Assembly (NCBI RefSeq): GCF_007004655.1
Contig: NZ_ML660087.1
Span: 134,987-198,986, forward strand
Source of the DNA: Exilibacterium tricleocarpae
Lineage (GTDB): Bacteria > Pseudomonadota > Gammaproteobacteria > Pseudomonadales > Cellvibrionaceae
DNA length: 64,000 nt
Direction: 5' to 3'
The notes beneath the pieces are model-generated. The model made no database searches and had not been told where the DNA came from. It saw only the letters and a program-made list of their open reading frames with translations. This document shows positions 47,586 to 55,864 of this stretch, piece after piece. Position 1 is the stretch's first letter. The number at the start of each line of letters is the position of its first letter. Made by a program: the position numbers and the translations under genes.

Positions 47586-48874
47586 AACATTTTTATCTGG
47601 GGGTTGTGCTGACGCTGTCCAGTTGGATGGCGACAGCGGAGTTGACCATAGAAATTCAGAATTTTGTCGAAAACCCCACCTCTATTGCGATTGCGCCTTT
47701 CGGCTGGGAGGGTACTACCACTCTGCCTGAAAATATCGACGCGATAGTGGCGGCGGACCTCGAACGCAGTGGTCAGTTTCGCGCCGTGCCGCAGTCTGAC
47801 ATGCTCGCATTTCCCAAAGCCGGGGACACCATTTACTACCGCAACTGGCGGGTGTTGAAAGCCGAGTATCTACTGGTGGGTACCATCAGTGAAGCGGCGG
47901 GGCGTTACCGGGTTACCTATGAACTGTACGATGTTTTCGGCCAGCGCCGTTTGCTGGCGCAGCCGATCGATGGCAGTGTGTCGCAATTGCGTGACCTGGC
48001 CCACTATATCAGTGACTCCGTCTACGAAACCCTGACCGGCATTCGCGGTGCCTTTTCCACCAAGATCATCTATGTGGAGGCGCGCAAAGCCGGGTCGGGT
48101 TCCAACAAAGAAAAGTTTCGGCTGATTTATGCCGATGCCGACGGTGCCCGCGAACAGGTGATTCACGAATCCGATGCGCCGATCATGTCACCGGCCTGGT
48201 CGCCCGACGGTAAACAGGTGGCTTATGTGTCGTTTGAGACTTCCCGAGCGGCGGTGTTTCGCCAGGAACTCAGTTCGGGCAAGCGCGAACAACTGACCAA
48301 TTTCAAAGGACTCAACGGCGCCCCGGCCTGGTCGCCGGATGGTCAAAAATTAGCCATGGTGCTCTCCAAAGACGGCAATCCGGAGATTTATACCCTCGAT
48401 TTGACCACGCGCCGCTTTACCCGAATTACCCGACACTTCGCTATTGATACCGAACCAAACTGGACAAATGATGGAAAAGGCATCATTTTTACGTCTAATC
48501 GCGGAGGTAGACCACAAATTTACCAAGTAACACTTGCCAGTGGCCGTGTAGAGCGCTTAACCTTCGAGGGCGATTACAATGCGAGACCGAGGGTATCTCC
48601 GGATGGCAAGCACCTGGTCATGGTTCATCGCCATAACGGTATTTACCATATCGCGACCCAGGAACTGGTCAGCGGAGATATTCGCGTTTTAACGGAAACC
48701 CGTTTGGATGAATCGCCAAGCATAGCTCCCAACGGAGCCATGTTGATGTACGCGACACGCTACAACGGCAAAGGTATTCTGGCGGCAGTGTCGCTGGATG
48801 CCGGGGTAAAAGTGCGGCTGCCGTCGAAACTTGGGGATGCCCGTGAACCGGCATGGTCGCCGTATTTGAATTGA
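47582..48874 (+). CDS. tolB: Tol-Pal protein TolB
   Basis: 430 residues, GTG start overlapping tolA by 4 bp. Signal peptide, N-terminal mixed domain, then a six-bladed propeller with repeated 'PAWSPDGxxLA' WD40-like motifs. Periplasmic partner of Pal. Confidence 0.94.
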   Translation: MKHFYLGVVLTLSSWMATAELTIEIQNFVENPTSIAIAPFGWEGTTTLPENIDAIVAADLERSGQFRAVPQSDMLAFPKAGDTIYYRNWRVLKAEYLLVGTISEAAGRYRVTYELYDVFGQRRLLAQPIDGSVSQLRDLAHYISDSVYETLTGIRGAFSTKIIYVEARKAGSGSNKEKFRLIYADADGAREQVIHESDAPIMSPAWSPDGKQVAYVSFETSRAAVFRQELSSGKREQLTNFKGLNGAPAWSPDGQKLAMVLSKDGNPEIYTLDLTTRRFTRITRHFAIDTEPNWTNDGKGIIFTSNRGGRPQIYQVTLASGRVERLTFEGDYNARPRVSPDGKHLVMVHRHNGIYHIATQELVSGDIRVLTETRLDESPSIAPNGAMLMYATRYNGKGILAAVSLDAGVKVRLPSKLGDAREPAWSPYLN

Positions 48875-49005
48875 GATATGGCAGCCCAGGCGGTAAGCTT
48901 CGCCCATCGGTGGTCGAGCGGTTGTGAGCAGTTTTCATTAGCAACTGACAAGTAAAAGTCATTCAGTAAAGGTCATTTAGGACTAACAATAATTGGGAGT
49001 GAATT

Positions 49006-49512
49006 ATGGGTATTAAAACGTTAAAGCACGGTCTGGGCCTGGTTTGTGTCATGGCGGTGTTAGCCGGTTGTTCGTCTGCTCCGGAAGTGGAAGAGCCGCC
49101 AGTCACCACCCCGGAACCTGAAGTGACAGAATCCGGCAGTGGCATAGATGATCCCGGCTTTGTGAGCGAGCCGGTCCCCGAGCCTGTTGTGGAACTGGAC
49201 ACCGTCTTTTATTTCGAGTTTGACAAGGCGGAGTTGTTGCCCGAAGCCCGTGCGGCACTCACTGCCCATGCTGAGCGGCTGAAGGCCGACTCACGCAGCA
49301 TTCGCCTCGAAGGCCATGCTGACGAGCGCGGTACCCGCGAGTACAATATGGCTCTGGGCGAGCGTCGCGCCAATGCCGTGAGAGATTTCCTGGTGCTCCA
49401 AGGCGTGAGTTCCAGCTTTATCGAGACGGTAAGCTATGGTGAGGAGTATCCGGCGGTAGTCGGCTCCTATGAAAGCGCCTGGGAACAAAACCGCCGTGTG
49501 GAGTTAAAGTAA
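49006..49512 (+). CDS. pal: Peptidoglycan-associated lipoprotein Pal
   Basis: 168 residues. Lipobox 'LAGCSS' (Cys about 22), Pro/Glu-rich linker, OmpA-like domain ('VFYFEFDKAELLPEARAAL', 'RLEGHADERGTREYNMALGERRANAV') that binds peptidoglycan. 131-bp gap after tolB. Confidence 0.95.
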   Translation: MGIKTLKHGLGLVCVMAVLAGCSSAPEVEEPPVTTPEPEVTESGSGIDDPGFVSEPVPEPVVELDTVFYFEFDKAELLPEARAALTAHAERLKADSRSIRLEGHADERGTREYNMALGERRANAVRDFLVLQGVSSSFIETVSYGEEYPAVVGSYESAWEQNRRVELK

Positions 49513-49564
49513 TCACTCTCCAGCCCGGTGCGTTTCCGATAGGCATTTAACAGATTTTCTAAAC

Positions 49565-50338
49565 ATGAAAAAACCGAGTGTCGCCGCCGCCGTAATGGTG
49601 GCGGCTATTTATTTTCCGACAGATGCCCGCGCCCAGGTGGATGTGGTCGAATCTGCTCCGGTAAGAGGGGCGCCCCCGCTGACCGGGCAGCCCGGCGCAG
49701 GCACCACTCCCAATGTACAGGCTGAAATTTTTTACCAGTTGCAGGCATTGCAGCAGGAAGTGTTGCAACTGCGTGGCATGGTAGAAGAGCAGGCCTATGA
49801 ACTGAAGCGTCTGAAGCAGCAGCGCCTGGATGATTATCTCGACCTCGACCGCCGCTTGAGCGGGCTGGGCAGTGCCGGCACCGGGTCGCGATCCGGCACT
49901 GGCGGCAGTCCGGACAGCGGTGTCCAAACTCCCACGCCGGCGCCGGCGCAACCCGCTGCCCAGGCCGGTGACGAGCTGCAGCAATACCGCAAAGCTATCG
50001 ATCTGGTGCTCAAGCAAAAGGACTACGACAGCGCGATCGCTGAGTTGGACCGTTATCTGGGTACTTATCCCAGAGGTCGCTATGCCGCCAATGCGCACTA
50101 CTGGCTCGGTGAGATTTACCTGCTGAAAAATGATCTCGAGCAGGCGCGTCAGTGGTTCACCCGTTTACTGGACGGCTTTGCCGATCATCGCAAGGCGCCG
50201 GATGCCAAGTTCAAACTTGGCAAGGTGTACGATCAGATGGGTGACAAGAGCAGGGCCAAGGTGCTGCTCGAAGAAGTGGCTGCCAGCGGCACCGATGCCT
50301 CTCGCCTGGCCCGCAACTACCTGGCGGAGAATTTCTAG
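49565..50338 (+). CDS. cpoB: Cell division coordinator CpoB (YbgF)
   Basis: 257 residues with a signal peptide, coiled-coil trimer segment (about 48-95), Gly/Ser/Pro linker and C-terminal TPR repeats ('YRKAIDLVLKQKDYDSAIAELDRYLGTYPRGRYAANAHYWLGEIYL'). It couples Tol-Pal with peptidoglycan synthesis. Confidence 0.92.
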   Translation: MKKPSVAAAVMVAAIYFPTDARAQVDVVESAPVRGAPPLTGQPGAGTTPNVQAEIFYQLQALQQEVLQLRGMVEEQAYELKRLKQQRLDDYLDLDRRLSGLGSAGTGSRSGTGGSPDSGVQTPTPAPAQPAAQAGDELQQYRKAIDLVLKQKDYDSAIAELDRYLGTYPRGRYAANAHYWLGEIYLLKNDLEQARQWFTRLLDGFADHRKAPDAKFKLGKVYDQMGDKSRAKVLLEEVAASGTDASRLARNYLAENF

Positions 50339-50412
50339 GGTTCACAGCCGTTGCGGGCAGCGCAGCGGCTGTCCTGTTAAACCCGTCCCCGCCCTCCGGT
50401 TATTGTTATCTT

Positions 50413-51063
50413 ATGAGTGAGTCCGCGCTTCGCATCACCGAAATTTTCTATTCCCTGCAGGGTGAAGCCAGGACAGTGGGCAGGCCCACGGTGTTTGTGC
50501 GCCTGACTGGCTGCCCGTTGCGTTGCCACTACTGTGATTCCGAGTACGCGTTTTACGGTGGCGAGAAGTTCACCCTCGACACCATACTCGCCAAGGTGGC
50601 CGCTTACCGGCCCGCTTTTGTCTGTGTAACCGGTGGGGAGCCACTGGCGCAACCCAATTGCCTGCCGCTGCTGGCGGCGCTTTGCGATGCCGGCTACGAG
50701 GTCTCTCTCGAGACCAGCGGTGCCCTGTCGCTACAGGGGATTGACGCGAGGGTAGTGGTGGTGATGGATTTGAAAACCCCCGCCTCCGGTGAGGTGAAGC
50801 GCAACGACTACGGTAACCTGGCGCTGCTCAAGCCGCGGGATCAGGTCAAGTTTGTGATCTGCGATCGCAGCGACTACGAGTGGGCCAGATTTAAAGTGTC
50901 GGAATATGCCTTGGAGCGGCGGGTGGAGGATGTGCTCTTTTCCCCGAGTGAGGGGCAGTTGGCGCCGCGGGAGCTGGCGGAATGGATTCTCGAGGACAAC
51001 CTGCCGGTGCGCTTTCAATTGCAGGTGCATAAACTGCTTTGGGGTGACCAACCGGGTCATTAG
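50413..51063 (+). CDS. queE: 7-carboxy-7-deazaguanine synthase QueE
   Basis: 216 residues, radical SAM with 'GCPLRCHYCDSEYAFYGGEK' (CxxxCxxC cluster). Makes the deazaguanine core of queuosine from 6-carboxytetrahydropterin. Followed by queC after 18 bp; no queD or queF here. Confidence 0.93.
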   Translation: MSESALRITEIFYSLQGEARTVGRPTVFVRLTGCPLRCHYCDSEYAFYGGEKFTLDTILAKVAAYRPAFVCVTGGEPLAQPNCLPLLAALCDAGYEVSLETSGALSLQGIDARVVVVMDLKTPASGEVKRNDYGNLALLKPRDQVKFVICDRSDYEWARFKVSEYALERRVEDVLFSPSEGQLAPRELAEWILEDNLPVRFQLQVHKLLWGDQPGH

Positions 51064-51081
51064 TGCGGGAACTTAGCTGAT

Positions 51082-51756
51082 ATGAGTGACAAAAAAGCCG
51101 TTGTTCTGGTGTCCGGTGGCCTGGATTCCAGCACGGTGCTGGCCATGGCCGGGGCTGAGGGTTTTGCCTGTTATACCTTGAGTTTCGACTACGGCCAGCG
51201 CCATCGTGCGGAACTGGCCGCGGCGGCTCGTGTATCGGCAGCCATGGGTGCGGTGGAGCACAAGGTTGTAGCGCTGGATTTGCGCTGTATTGGCGGGTCC
51301 GCTCTTACCGATGACAGTATTGCGGTGCCGGAAGAGGCCAGTGAGGGCATCCCGGTGACCTATGTCCCTGCCCGCAATACAGTTTTTCTCTCTATTGCTT
51401 TGGGGTGGGCTGAGGTTTTGGGGGCGGGCGATATCTTTATCGGTGTCAATGCGGTGGATTATTCAGGTTACCCTGACTGCCGGCCGGAATATATCGATGC
51501 TTATGAGAAAATGGCTAATCTCGCCACCAAAGCTGGGGTAGAGGGTCATTCTTTGCGTATCAGATCGCCTTTGTTGACGCTGACCAAGGCTGAAATAATC
51601 CGCCGGGGTCTGGCCTTGGGAGTGGATTACGGCCTGACGGTCTCCTGTTACCAGGCGAGCGAGGCGGGTGAGGCCTGTGGCCGCTGTGACAGTTGCCGGC
51701 TGCGTCGGGCCGGGTTTGTTGAGGCCGGTGCGGCGGACCCTACCCGGTATCGGTAA
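51082..51756 (+). CDS. queC: 7-cyano-7-deazaguanine synthase QueC
   Basis: 224 residues. PP-loop '[15 protein letters not shown]', '[22 protein letters not shown]' and a C-terminal zinc site ('[20 protein letters not shown]'). Converts QueE product to preQ0 for queuosine tRNA modification. Confidence 0.94.
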   Translation: MSDKKAVVLVSGGLDSSTVLAMAGAEGFACYTLSFDYGQRHRAELAAAARVSAAMGAVEHKVVALDLRCIGGSALTDDSIAVPEEASEGIPVTYVPARNTVFLSIALGWAEVLGAGDIFIGVNAVDYSGYPDCRPEYIDAYEKMANLATKAGVEGHSLRIRSPLLTLTKAEIIRRGLALGVDYGLTVSCYQASEAGEACGRCDSCRLRRAGFVEAGAADPTRYR

Positions 51757-51803
51757 GCTGTTGTTTATAGGGATAAATCCGATAAAAAAGTACAAGAAAT
51801 TGC

Positions 51804-51831
51804 TTGTTTTTTCGGTTTAATTCATTAAGAT
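51804..51831 (+). promoter_or_regulatory. Candidate promoter of tRNA-Lys
   Basis: TTGTTT (51804-51809) and TAAGAT (51826-51831) with 16-bp spacing, 12 bases before the mature tRNA. Boxes are imperfect. Confidence 0.45.
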
Positions 51832-51843
51832 ATGCGCCTTTCC

Positions 51844-51919
51844 GGGTCGTTAGCTCAGTTGGTAGAGCAGTTGGCTTTTAACCAATTGGTCACTGGTTCG
51901 AATCCAGTACGACCCACCA
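51844..51919 (+). tRNA. tRNA-Lys (UUU), CCA encoded
   Basis: 76 nt. Acceptor GGGTCGT/ACGACCC, D-stem GCTC/GAGC, anticodon loop CTTTTAA with anticodon UUU, T-arm ACTGG-TTCGAAT-CCAGT, discriminator A and encoded CCA. The last 16 bases also form the outer part of a 35-bp inverted repeat. Confidence 0.97.
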
Positions 51920-51977
51920 TATACTAAAAAGGCCGCCCAACTGGGCGGCCTTTTTAGTATATGGTGGGTCGTACTGG
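51904..51977 (+). repeat. 35-bp perfect inverted repeat over the tRNA-Lys 3' end; inner part is its terminator
   Basis: Left arm 51904-51938 and right arm 51943-51977 are exact inverses with loop AACT. The inner AAAAAGGCCGCCC/GGGCGGCCTTTTT is a normal rho-independent terminator. The outer 16 bp on the left is the tRNA's own 3' end (CCAGTACGACCCACCA), and the right arm supplies its complement. Confidence 0.9.
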
Positions 51978-52469
51978 GTTTGTTCTTTAGGTCGGTTCGA
52001 CAAACTGCGCAGCAGTTTGCAACGAGGCGCGCAGCGCCGAAGCCCGCAGGGTCAAAATAGCCCTGAGGCTATTTTGATTTATCCAGTGCGACTCTCCGAT
52101 ATATCAAAACAAGGCCGCCCAACTGGGCGGCCTTTTTAGTATATGGTGGGTCGTACTGGGTTTGTTCTTTAGGTCGGTTCGACAAACTGCGCGAGCAGTT
52201 TGCCACGAGGCGCGCAGCGCCGAAGCCCGCAGGGTCAAAATAGCCCTGAGGCTATTTTGATTTATCCAGTGCGACTCTCCGATATATCAAAACAAGGCCG
52301 CCCAGTTGGGCGGCCTTTTTAGTATATGGTGGGTCGTACTGGGTTTGTTCTTTAAGTCGGTTCGACAAACTGCGCGAGCAGTTTGCCACGAGGCGCGCAG
52401 CGCCGAAGCCCGCAGGGTCAAAATAGCCCTGAGGCTATTTTGATTTATCCAGTGCGACCCGCCATTTAT
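51929..52469 (+). repeat. Three tandem copies of a 182-bp structured repeat after tRNA-Lys
   Basis: Copies begin at 51929, 52111 and 52294. Each has the GC-rich terminator hairpin, then GGTGGGTCGTACTGG (inverse of the tRNA end; 51963, 52145, 52328). Further hairpins follow: AAACTGC/GCAGTTT in the first copy and TCAAAATAGCC/GGCTATTTTGA in all. Each copy closes with a diverged direct copy of the tRNA end (ATCCAGTGCGAC..., starting 52081, 52264, 52447). The last one, ATCCAGTGCGACCCGCCA, matches the real tRNA end at all but two bases. Copies are nearly identical, so amplification is recent. No coding potential. Confidence 0.9.
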
Positions 52470-52585
52470 ATCAAGGTCTATACCGGAGACATTGTTAACA
52501 TTTTCAGGCTCTACCCATTAACGGGGGGTGGGCACTCATCGAACCCGATCCCAGTACATCGTATCAAATAGCGCATACTATGAAG

Positions 52586-53065
52586 TCATTTACCTCTCAT
52601 TTGTCCAGTCGAAACTTTGCTCAATGACAGACGATTAAGACTATCAGTCCAGCCATGCCGCACCAGTTTCTGATAATCCAGATTGAGACCCGTTTGGACC
52701 AGCGTGAGTTCGGTCTTGTCGCCATATCCTATAAATGTCACTTCCACAAGCGAGGGCTTGGTGGGAAGTTCGATTTGGTCCGGCACATCTGCTGAGCAAT
52801 GGTCAAAAACTTTAAAAGAGAGCTTATTTGGCCGATCAAATTCCGTATAGATCCCAGTCATCGGGCAGCTAGCACCAGAAGGGCTGGTCATATCAAACAC
52901 AAAATTGCCGTGAAGTCTTGGTTCCAGTCGTCTCACCTTAGTTTGGTAGCCTTCAGGACCCCACCAGACTTCTACTAGTTCCGGGGTCACCCAAGCATCA
53001 AAGACCTCCTCAGGAATCCCTTCAACAAGCTGACTTAATTCGACTCGATTGTCGCCAATACTCAT
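52586..53065 (-). CDS. SRPBCC/AHSA1-family protein
   Basis: 159 residues, Bet v1-like (AHSA1) fold: 'VEGIPEEVFDAWVTPELVEVWWGPEGYQTKV', 'NFVFDMTSPSG', and C-terminal 'RHGWTDSLNRL'. The start overlaps the stop of the ArsR gene (ATGA). Such ArsR-AHSA1 pairs are common, with the regulator controlling its partner. Ligand unknown. Confidence 0.85.
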   Translation of the reverse strand: MSIGDNRVELSQLVEGIPEEVFDAWVTPELVEVWWGPEGYQTKVRRLEPRLHGNFVFDMTSPSGASCPMTGIYTEFDRPNKLSFKVFDHCSADVPDQIELPTKPSLVEVTFIGYGDKTELTLVQTGLNLDYQKLVRHGWTDSLNRLSLSKVSTGQMRGK

Positions 53066-53391
53066 CGTTTATTTCCCTGTTCTTTTCGCTTTTTTGACAG
53101 TGTTTTTTCTAAACGGCTTAGGGAGCCTTGCCAGAACTCCTTGTAGTTGTCAAGCCACTCATGTAATTCGGCTAAGGGTTCGCATTGAAGAGAGCAAATA
53201 CGCCGCTGCCCTTCACGTCGTCGTTGCACTAATTGAGCACGCTCTAACACGTCAAGATGTCTCGTAATCGCAGACTGTGTTAAAGAGAATTGATCAACCA
53301 CTTCGCCCACTGATAGCTCTTCATTGGCGAGGAGCGCAATAATAGCGCGGCGTGTGGGGTCTGATAACGCAGACAACGTTGAATCGAGCAT
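53062..53391 (-). CDS. ArsR-family transcriptional regulator
   Basis: 109 residues, winged-helix: 'LSDPTRRAIIALLANEELSVGEVVDQFSLTQSAITRHLDVLERAQLV'. No metal-binding Cys pair typical of metal sensors. Ribosome-binding AGGAG precedes ATG 53391 and lies in an 18-bp tandem array. Confidence 0.88.
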   Translation of the reverse strand: MLDSTLSALSDPTRRAIIALLANEELSVGEVVDQFSLTQSAITRHLDVLERAQLVQRRREGQRRICSLQCEPLAELHEWLDNYKEFWQGSLSRLEKTLSKKRKEQGNKR

Positions 53392-53396
53392 ATATT

Positions 53397-53450
53397 TATC
53401 ACTACTCCTGTTTTTACCACTACTCTTACACTTATCACTACTTGATCATA
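53397..53450 (-). repeat. 18-bp tandem array upstream of the ArsR gene
   Basis: TATCACTACT / TACCACTACT / TATCACTACT begin at 53397, 53415 and 53433, an exact 18-bp period. On the coding strand the first unit carries the gene's Shine-Dalgarno AGGAG. The repeats could also be operator copies. Confidence 0.65.
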
Positions 53451-53580
53451 TGTGCATATTGCTATATAAAGATACACCCTGCTTCCGGATTTGTCTATCG
53501 GTAAAACGGGGTGAAAAACTAACTAATTTTCCTGGTGAGCTGCTGATAGTTAGCTCGTTACAATTCTCAAGGGGTTCAGT

Positions 53581-53892
53581 ATGGCACAATTTTTATTCGT
53601 CTATCATGGTGGTGGAAAAAATTCACCTGAAGAAGCAGAGGCCGCGATCGCTGCCTGGGAGCGGTGGTTTACTGAGATTGGTTCCGACGTCATCGATGCT
53701 GGTAAACCAGTCGGTTTGTCGACCACAGTGATGAGCGACGGCAGCGTTGTTAATAATGGCGGTTCCAACCCGGTTGCCGGGTATGGAGTTTTCAGCGCCA
53801 AAAGCTTGGACGAGGCGATCTCAATTGCGCGCGGCTGTCCGCTGCTAGATGATGGTGGTTCAGTCGAAATTGCGGAAACTTTTGATCCGTGA
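53581..53892 (+). CDS. YCII-related (YciI-like) domain protein
   Basis: 103 residues, 'MAQFLFVYHGGG...EEAEAAIAAWERWF' and 'GYGVFSAKSLDEAISIARGCPLL', dimeric alpha-beta barrel of the DGPF/YCII type. Divergent from the ArsR/AHSA1 genes; the three families often occur together, so the regulator may control it. Reaction unknown. Confidence 0.82.
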   Translation: MAQFLFVYHGGGKNSPEEAEAAIAAWERWFTEIGSDVIDAGKPVGLSTTVMSDGSVVNNGGSNPVAGYGVFSAKSLDEAISIARGCPLLDDGGSVEIAETFDP

Positions 53893-54148
53893 GATTTACA
53901 TTAGATGGGTCGTACGTGGATTAAGATTAATGTTGATGAGAATTTTTAAAGATATATACAAATGATCGGTATGAAAAAAGTTCGTACTTGTTTATGGTTC
54001 GGTGGCAAAAGGAGAGCAACGGCTTAGTTTTACGTGTCGCTACTTCCAAGCACTCAAATAGACCAGGAGTTTGATGGTTATCAAGACGACCCTCTTGTAA
54101 AAAATGGATGCTAACTTCAGAAAAATACTTGGTATATGGAGGATCAAC

Positions 54149-54505
54149 ATGACTTATGTAGATGGCTATTTACTGGCGGTTCCAACTGCAAATAAAAAAG
54201 CATACCTTACGCTTGCTGAGGAGGTGTCATTAGTGTTTAAAGACCACGGGGCGCTCTCAGTTGTTGAAAATTGGGGTGATGACATCCCCGACGGGGAAGT
54301 GACCTCATTTCCAATGGCGGTAAAATGTATGAAAGATGAAACCGTTGTATTTTCGTGGGTAGTGTGGCCGTCAAAGGACGTGAGAGATGCAGGAATGAAA
54401 AAGTCTATGGAAGACCCAAGAATGAAGGGGGTGAGCCCGGAGTCTATGCCGTTTGATGGCAAGCGGCTGATTTTTGGTGGGTTTGAAACTATTGTCGACA
54501 AATAA
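54149..54505 (+). CDS. DUF1428 family protein
   Basis: 118 residues from ATG 54149 with TGGAGGA before it. 'YVDGYLLAVPTANKKAYLTLAE...FKDHGALSVVENWGDDIPDGEVTSF' and 'DPRMKGVSPESMPFDGKRLIFGGFE' are the family pattern, a small alpha-beta barrel. Often near AHSA1 and YCII genes. Function unknown. Confidence 0.85.
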   Translation: MTYVDGYLLAVPTANKKAYLTLAEEVSLVFKDHGALSVVENWGDDIPDGEVTSFPMAVKCMKDETVVFSWVVWPSKDVRDAGMKKSMEDPRMKGVSPESMPFDGKRLIFGGFETIVDK

Positions 54506-54708
54506 TTGCACTACTCAATTTTGATGACTCAGGCTTGGCCCGACAGACGGCGTCAAATGTGCTCGAAACCAAGCTTCGAGGCAGATATCGAAAGCGACTA
54601 GGGCACCGGCGAACCATTGGTCCGCGGGCGGCGAAACAGAGTATTTCCGCGCAGCGGCCACTTGAGTCAGTTTAACCGTCGCTAACGGAACAGCCAACTA
54701 CTCGATTC

Positions 54709-55002
54709 TTAGTAACGTTGCACCGGGTCGTGGGGGCAATCAACCGGAGCTGTCTTTGTCTCTACGAGAGCAATAAGCCGCTCCGGGAAAACTCTTCGAT
54801 TGTTATGCAGAGTTTCAAAGTGTTTGGTATGAAATTGTATGCCAGGCTCTCTACGTCGTTGTCTCCAGATTAAGTTGCGATCTTGGCACCTAGGAACACA
54901 TCTCTGGAAACCGTTGATTTTTAGGTCATGAGTGTTGGTGGAGAGCTTTCCAGCCTGTTGAAAAACCCGGAAACAGACTTGTTTTTTAGTCGGGCTTGTC
55001 AA
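54709..55002 (-). CDS. Possible small protein, unrecognised
   Basis: 97 residues, TTG start with AAGGAG 6 bases before it. Basic, Cys/His-containing ('QRCVPRCQDRNLIWRQRRREPGIQFHTKHFE') but no family recognised. It diverges from the deaminase gene by 86 bp. Might be real because of its ribosome-binding site, or a decayed fragment. The rest of 54506-55088 holds nothing I can support. Confidence 0.3.
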   Translation of the reverse strand: MTSPTKKQVCFRVFQQAGKLSTNTHDLKINGFQRCVPRCQDRNLIWRQRRREPGIQFHTKHFETLHNNRRVFPERLIALVETKTAPVDCPHDPVQRY

Positions 55003-55088
55003 AGAATTCTCCTTTTCAGGCGGGTATTATTGCTATAGGGTAGGCGGGGCAATAAGTACTTTTTAAATCATCAACGAGGGAGGTGTTT

Positions 55089-55685
55089 ATGATTTTACAC
55101 TGGCGACAACTCGAGCTTTTTTACGGTCCCGATGTCAATCGCCATCGAGCAGCGCTGTCGCAGGCGGGCCAGACCAGTTATGCGCTATTGATGTGTAACT
55201 GGACGCCAAGTGGGTCTCGCCGTATGGCCAGCAGCAGTGGTGATCATGCCGAACAGCGATTGTTGCAGGATTCCATCTGGCACATTGAGCTCGATGCGGC
55301 TTTTCAGCAGTGGACGCCACAGCTAAACGACCCGATAGTAGTCACCATAGCGATCAACCGTTCGCCCTGTGCCAGTTGTGCCGACAGGCTTAGCGATGCT
55401 CTCCATCAACTGCACTATCGATATGCGGCGCGCTTCCCCCATATGCGTTTTATCCTGGCCAGCAAGGGCTACTATCAGGGAGATTTTGTCGGTACCGGTG
55501 CAGGCGGCGGTATCAGCCGCGACCGGGTGACAACCGGCAGGGGCATGGCGCGACTGAAGGAAGCCGGATGGACAAACTGTGTACTGCAGTTTGGCGATCG
55601 ATTGTCGGCCAGAGGCGAGGAGCTGCTGGAATTTCTAGAACCCGATCTGCGGCGGCGTCACACACCTGTGCGCCTGTCTTCGTAA
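55089..55685 (+). CDS. Free-standing cytidine-deaminase-superfamily protein
   Basis: 198 residues from ATG 55089 with GGGAGG before it. The zinc deaminase signature is complete: 'GDHAEQRLL' (His53, Glu55) and 'RSPCASCADRL' (Cys94, Cys97), separated by one helix and one strand ('PIVVTIAIN'). Later segments ('MRFILASKGYYQG', 'GMARLKEAGWTNCVLQFG') fit the remaining strands of the fold. No toxin-delivery domain, signal peptide or immunity partner was seen. It is unlike housekeeping Cdd or TadA in length and motif context, closer to the diverse deaminases seen in polymorphic toxins and nucleic-acid editors. Substrate unknown. Confidence 0.7.
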   Translation: MILHWRQLELFYGPDVNRHRAALSQAGQTSYALLMCNWTPSGSRRMASSSGDHAEQRLLQDSIWHIELDAAFQQWTPQLNDPIVVTIAINRSPCASCADRLSDALHQLHYRYAARFPHMRFILASKGYYQGDFVGTGAGGGISRDRVTTGRGMARLKEAGWTNCVLQFGDRLSARGEELLEFLEPDLRRRHTPVRLSS

Positions 55686-55795
55686 CGCATCCTGCTGGTT
55701 TGGACGGCCGGCTACCTCTGTGGCGAGCTTTCATGGTGTTAGGGCCACCGGCGGCTCGACTGTCGAATTAATCCCGGCCCCTTCAGTAGGCGGCG

Positions 55796-55831
55796 AAAAA
55801 GAGCGCTATGGTTTATACAGGCGCTCTTTTT
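55796..55831. terminator. Bidirectional terminator between the deaminase and nitroreductase-like genes
   Basis: AAAAAGAGCGC (55796-55806) / GCGCTCTTTTT (55821-55831), perfect 11-bp stem with A/T tails both ways. Confidence 0.85.
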
Positions 55832-55864
55832 ATAGGGCCTTTATCGATATAGGACCTCTATCGA

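Noticed and set aside
50339-50412. preQ1 riboswitch before queE
   Set aside because: The 74-bp gap shows only a GC-rich imperfect hairpin likely from the cpoB end; no preQ1 aptamer pattern.
51929-52469. CRISPR array
   Set aside because: Whole units repeat without unique spacers, and the period of 182 bp is far too long.
51844-55700. A genomic island integrated at tRNA-Lys
   Set aside because: Direct-repeat-like tRNA ends bound only the 545-bp repeat block; no integrase gene is present, so an island cannot be supported.
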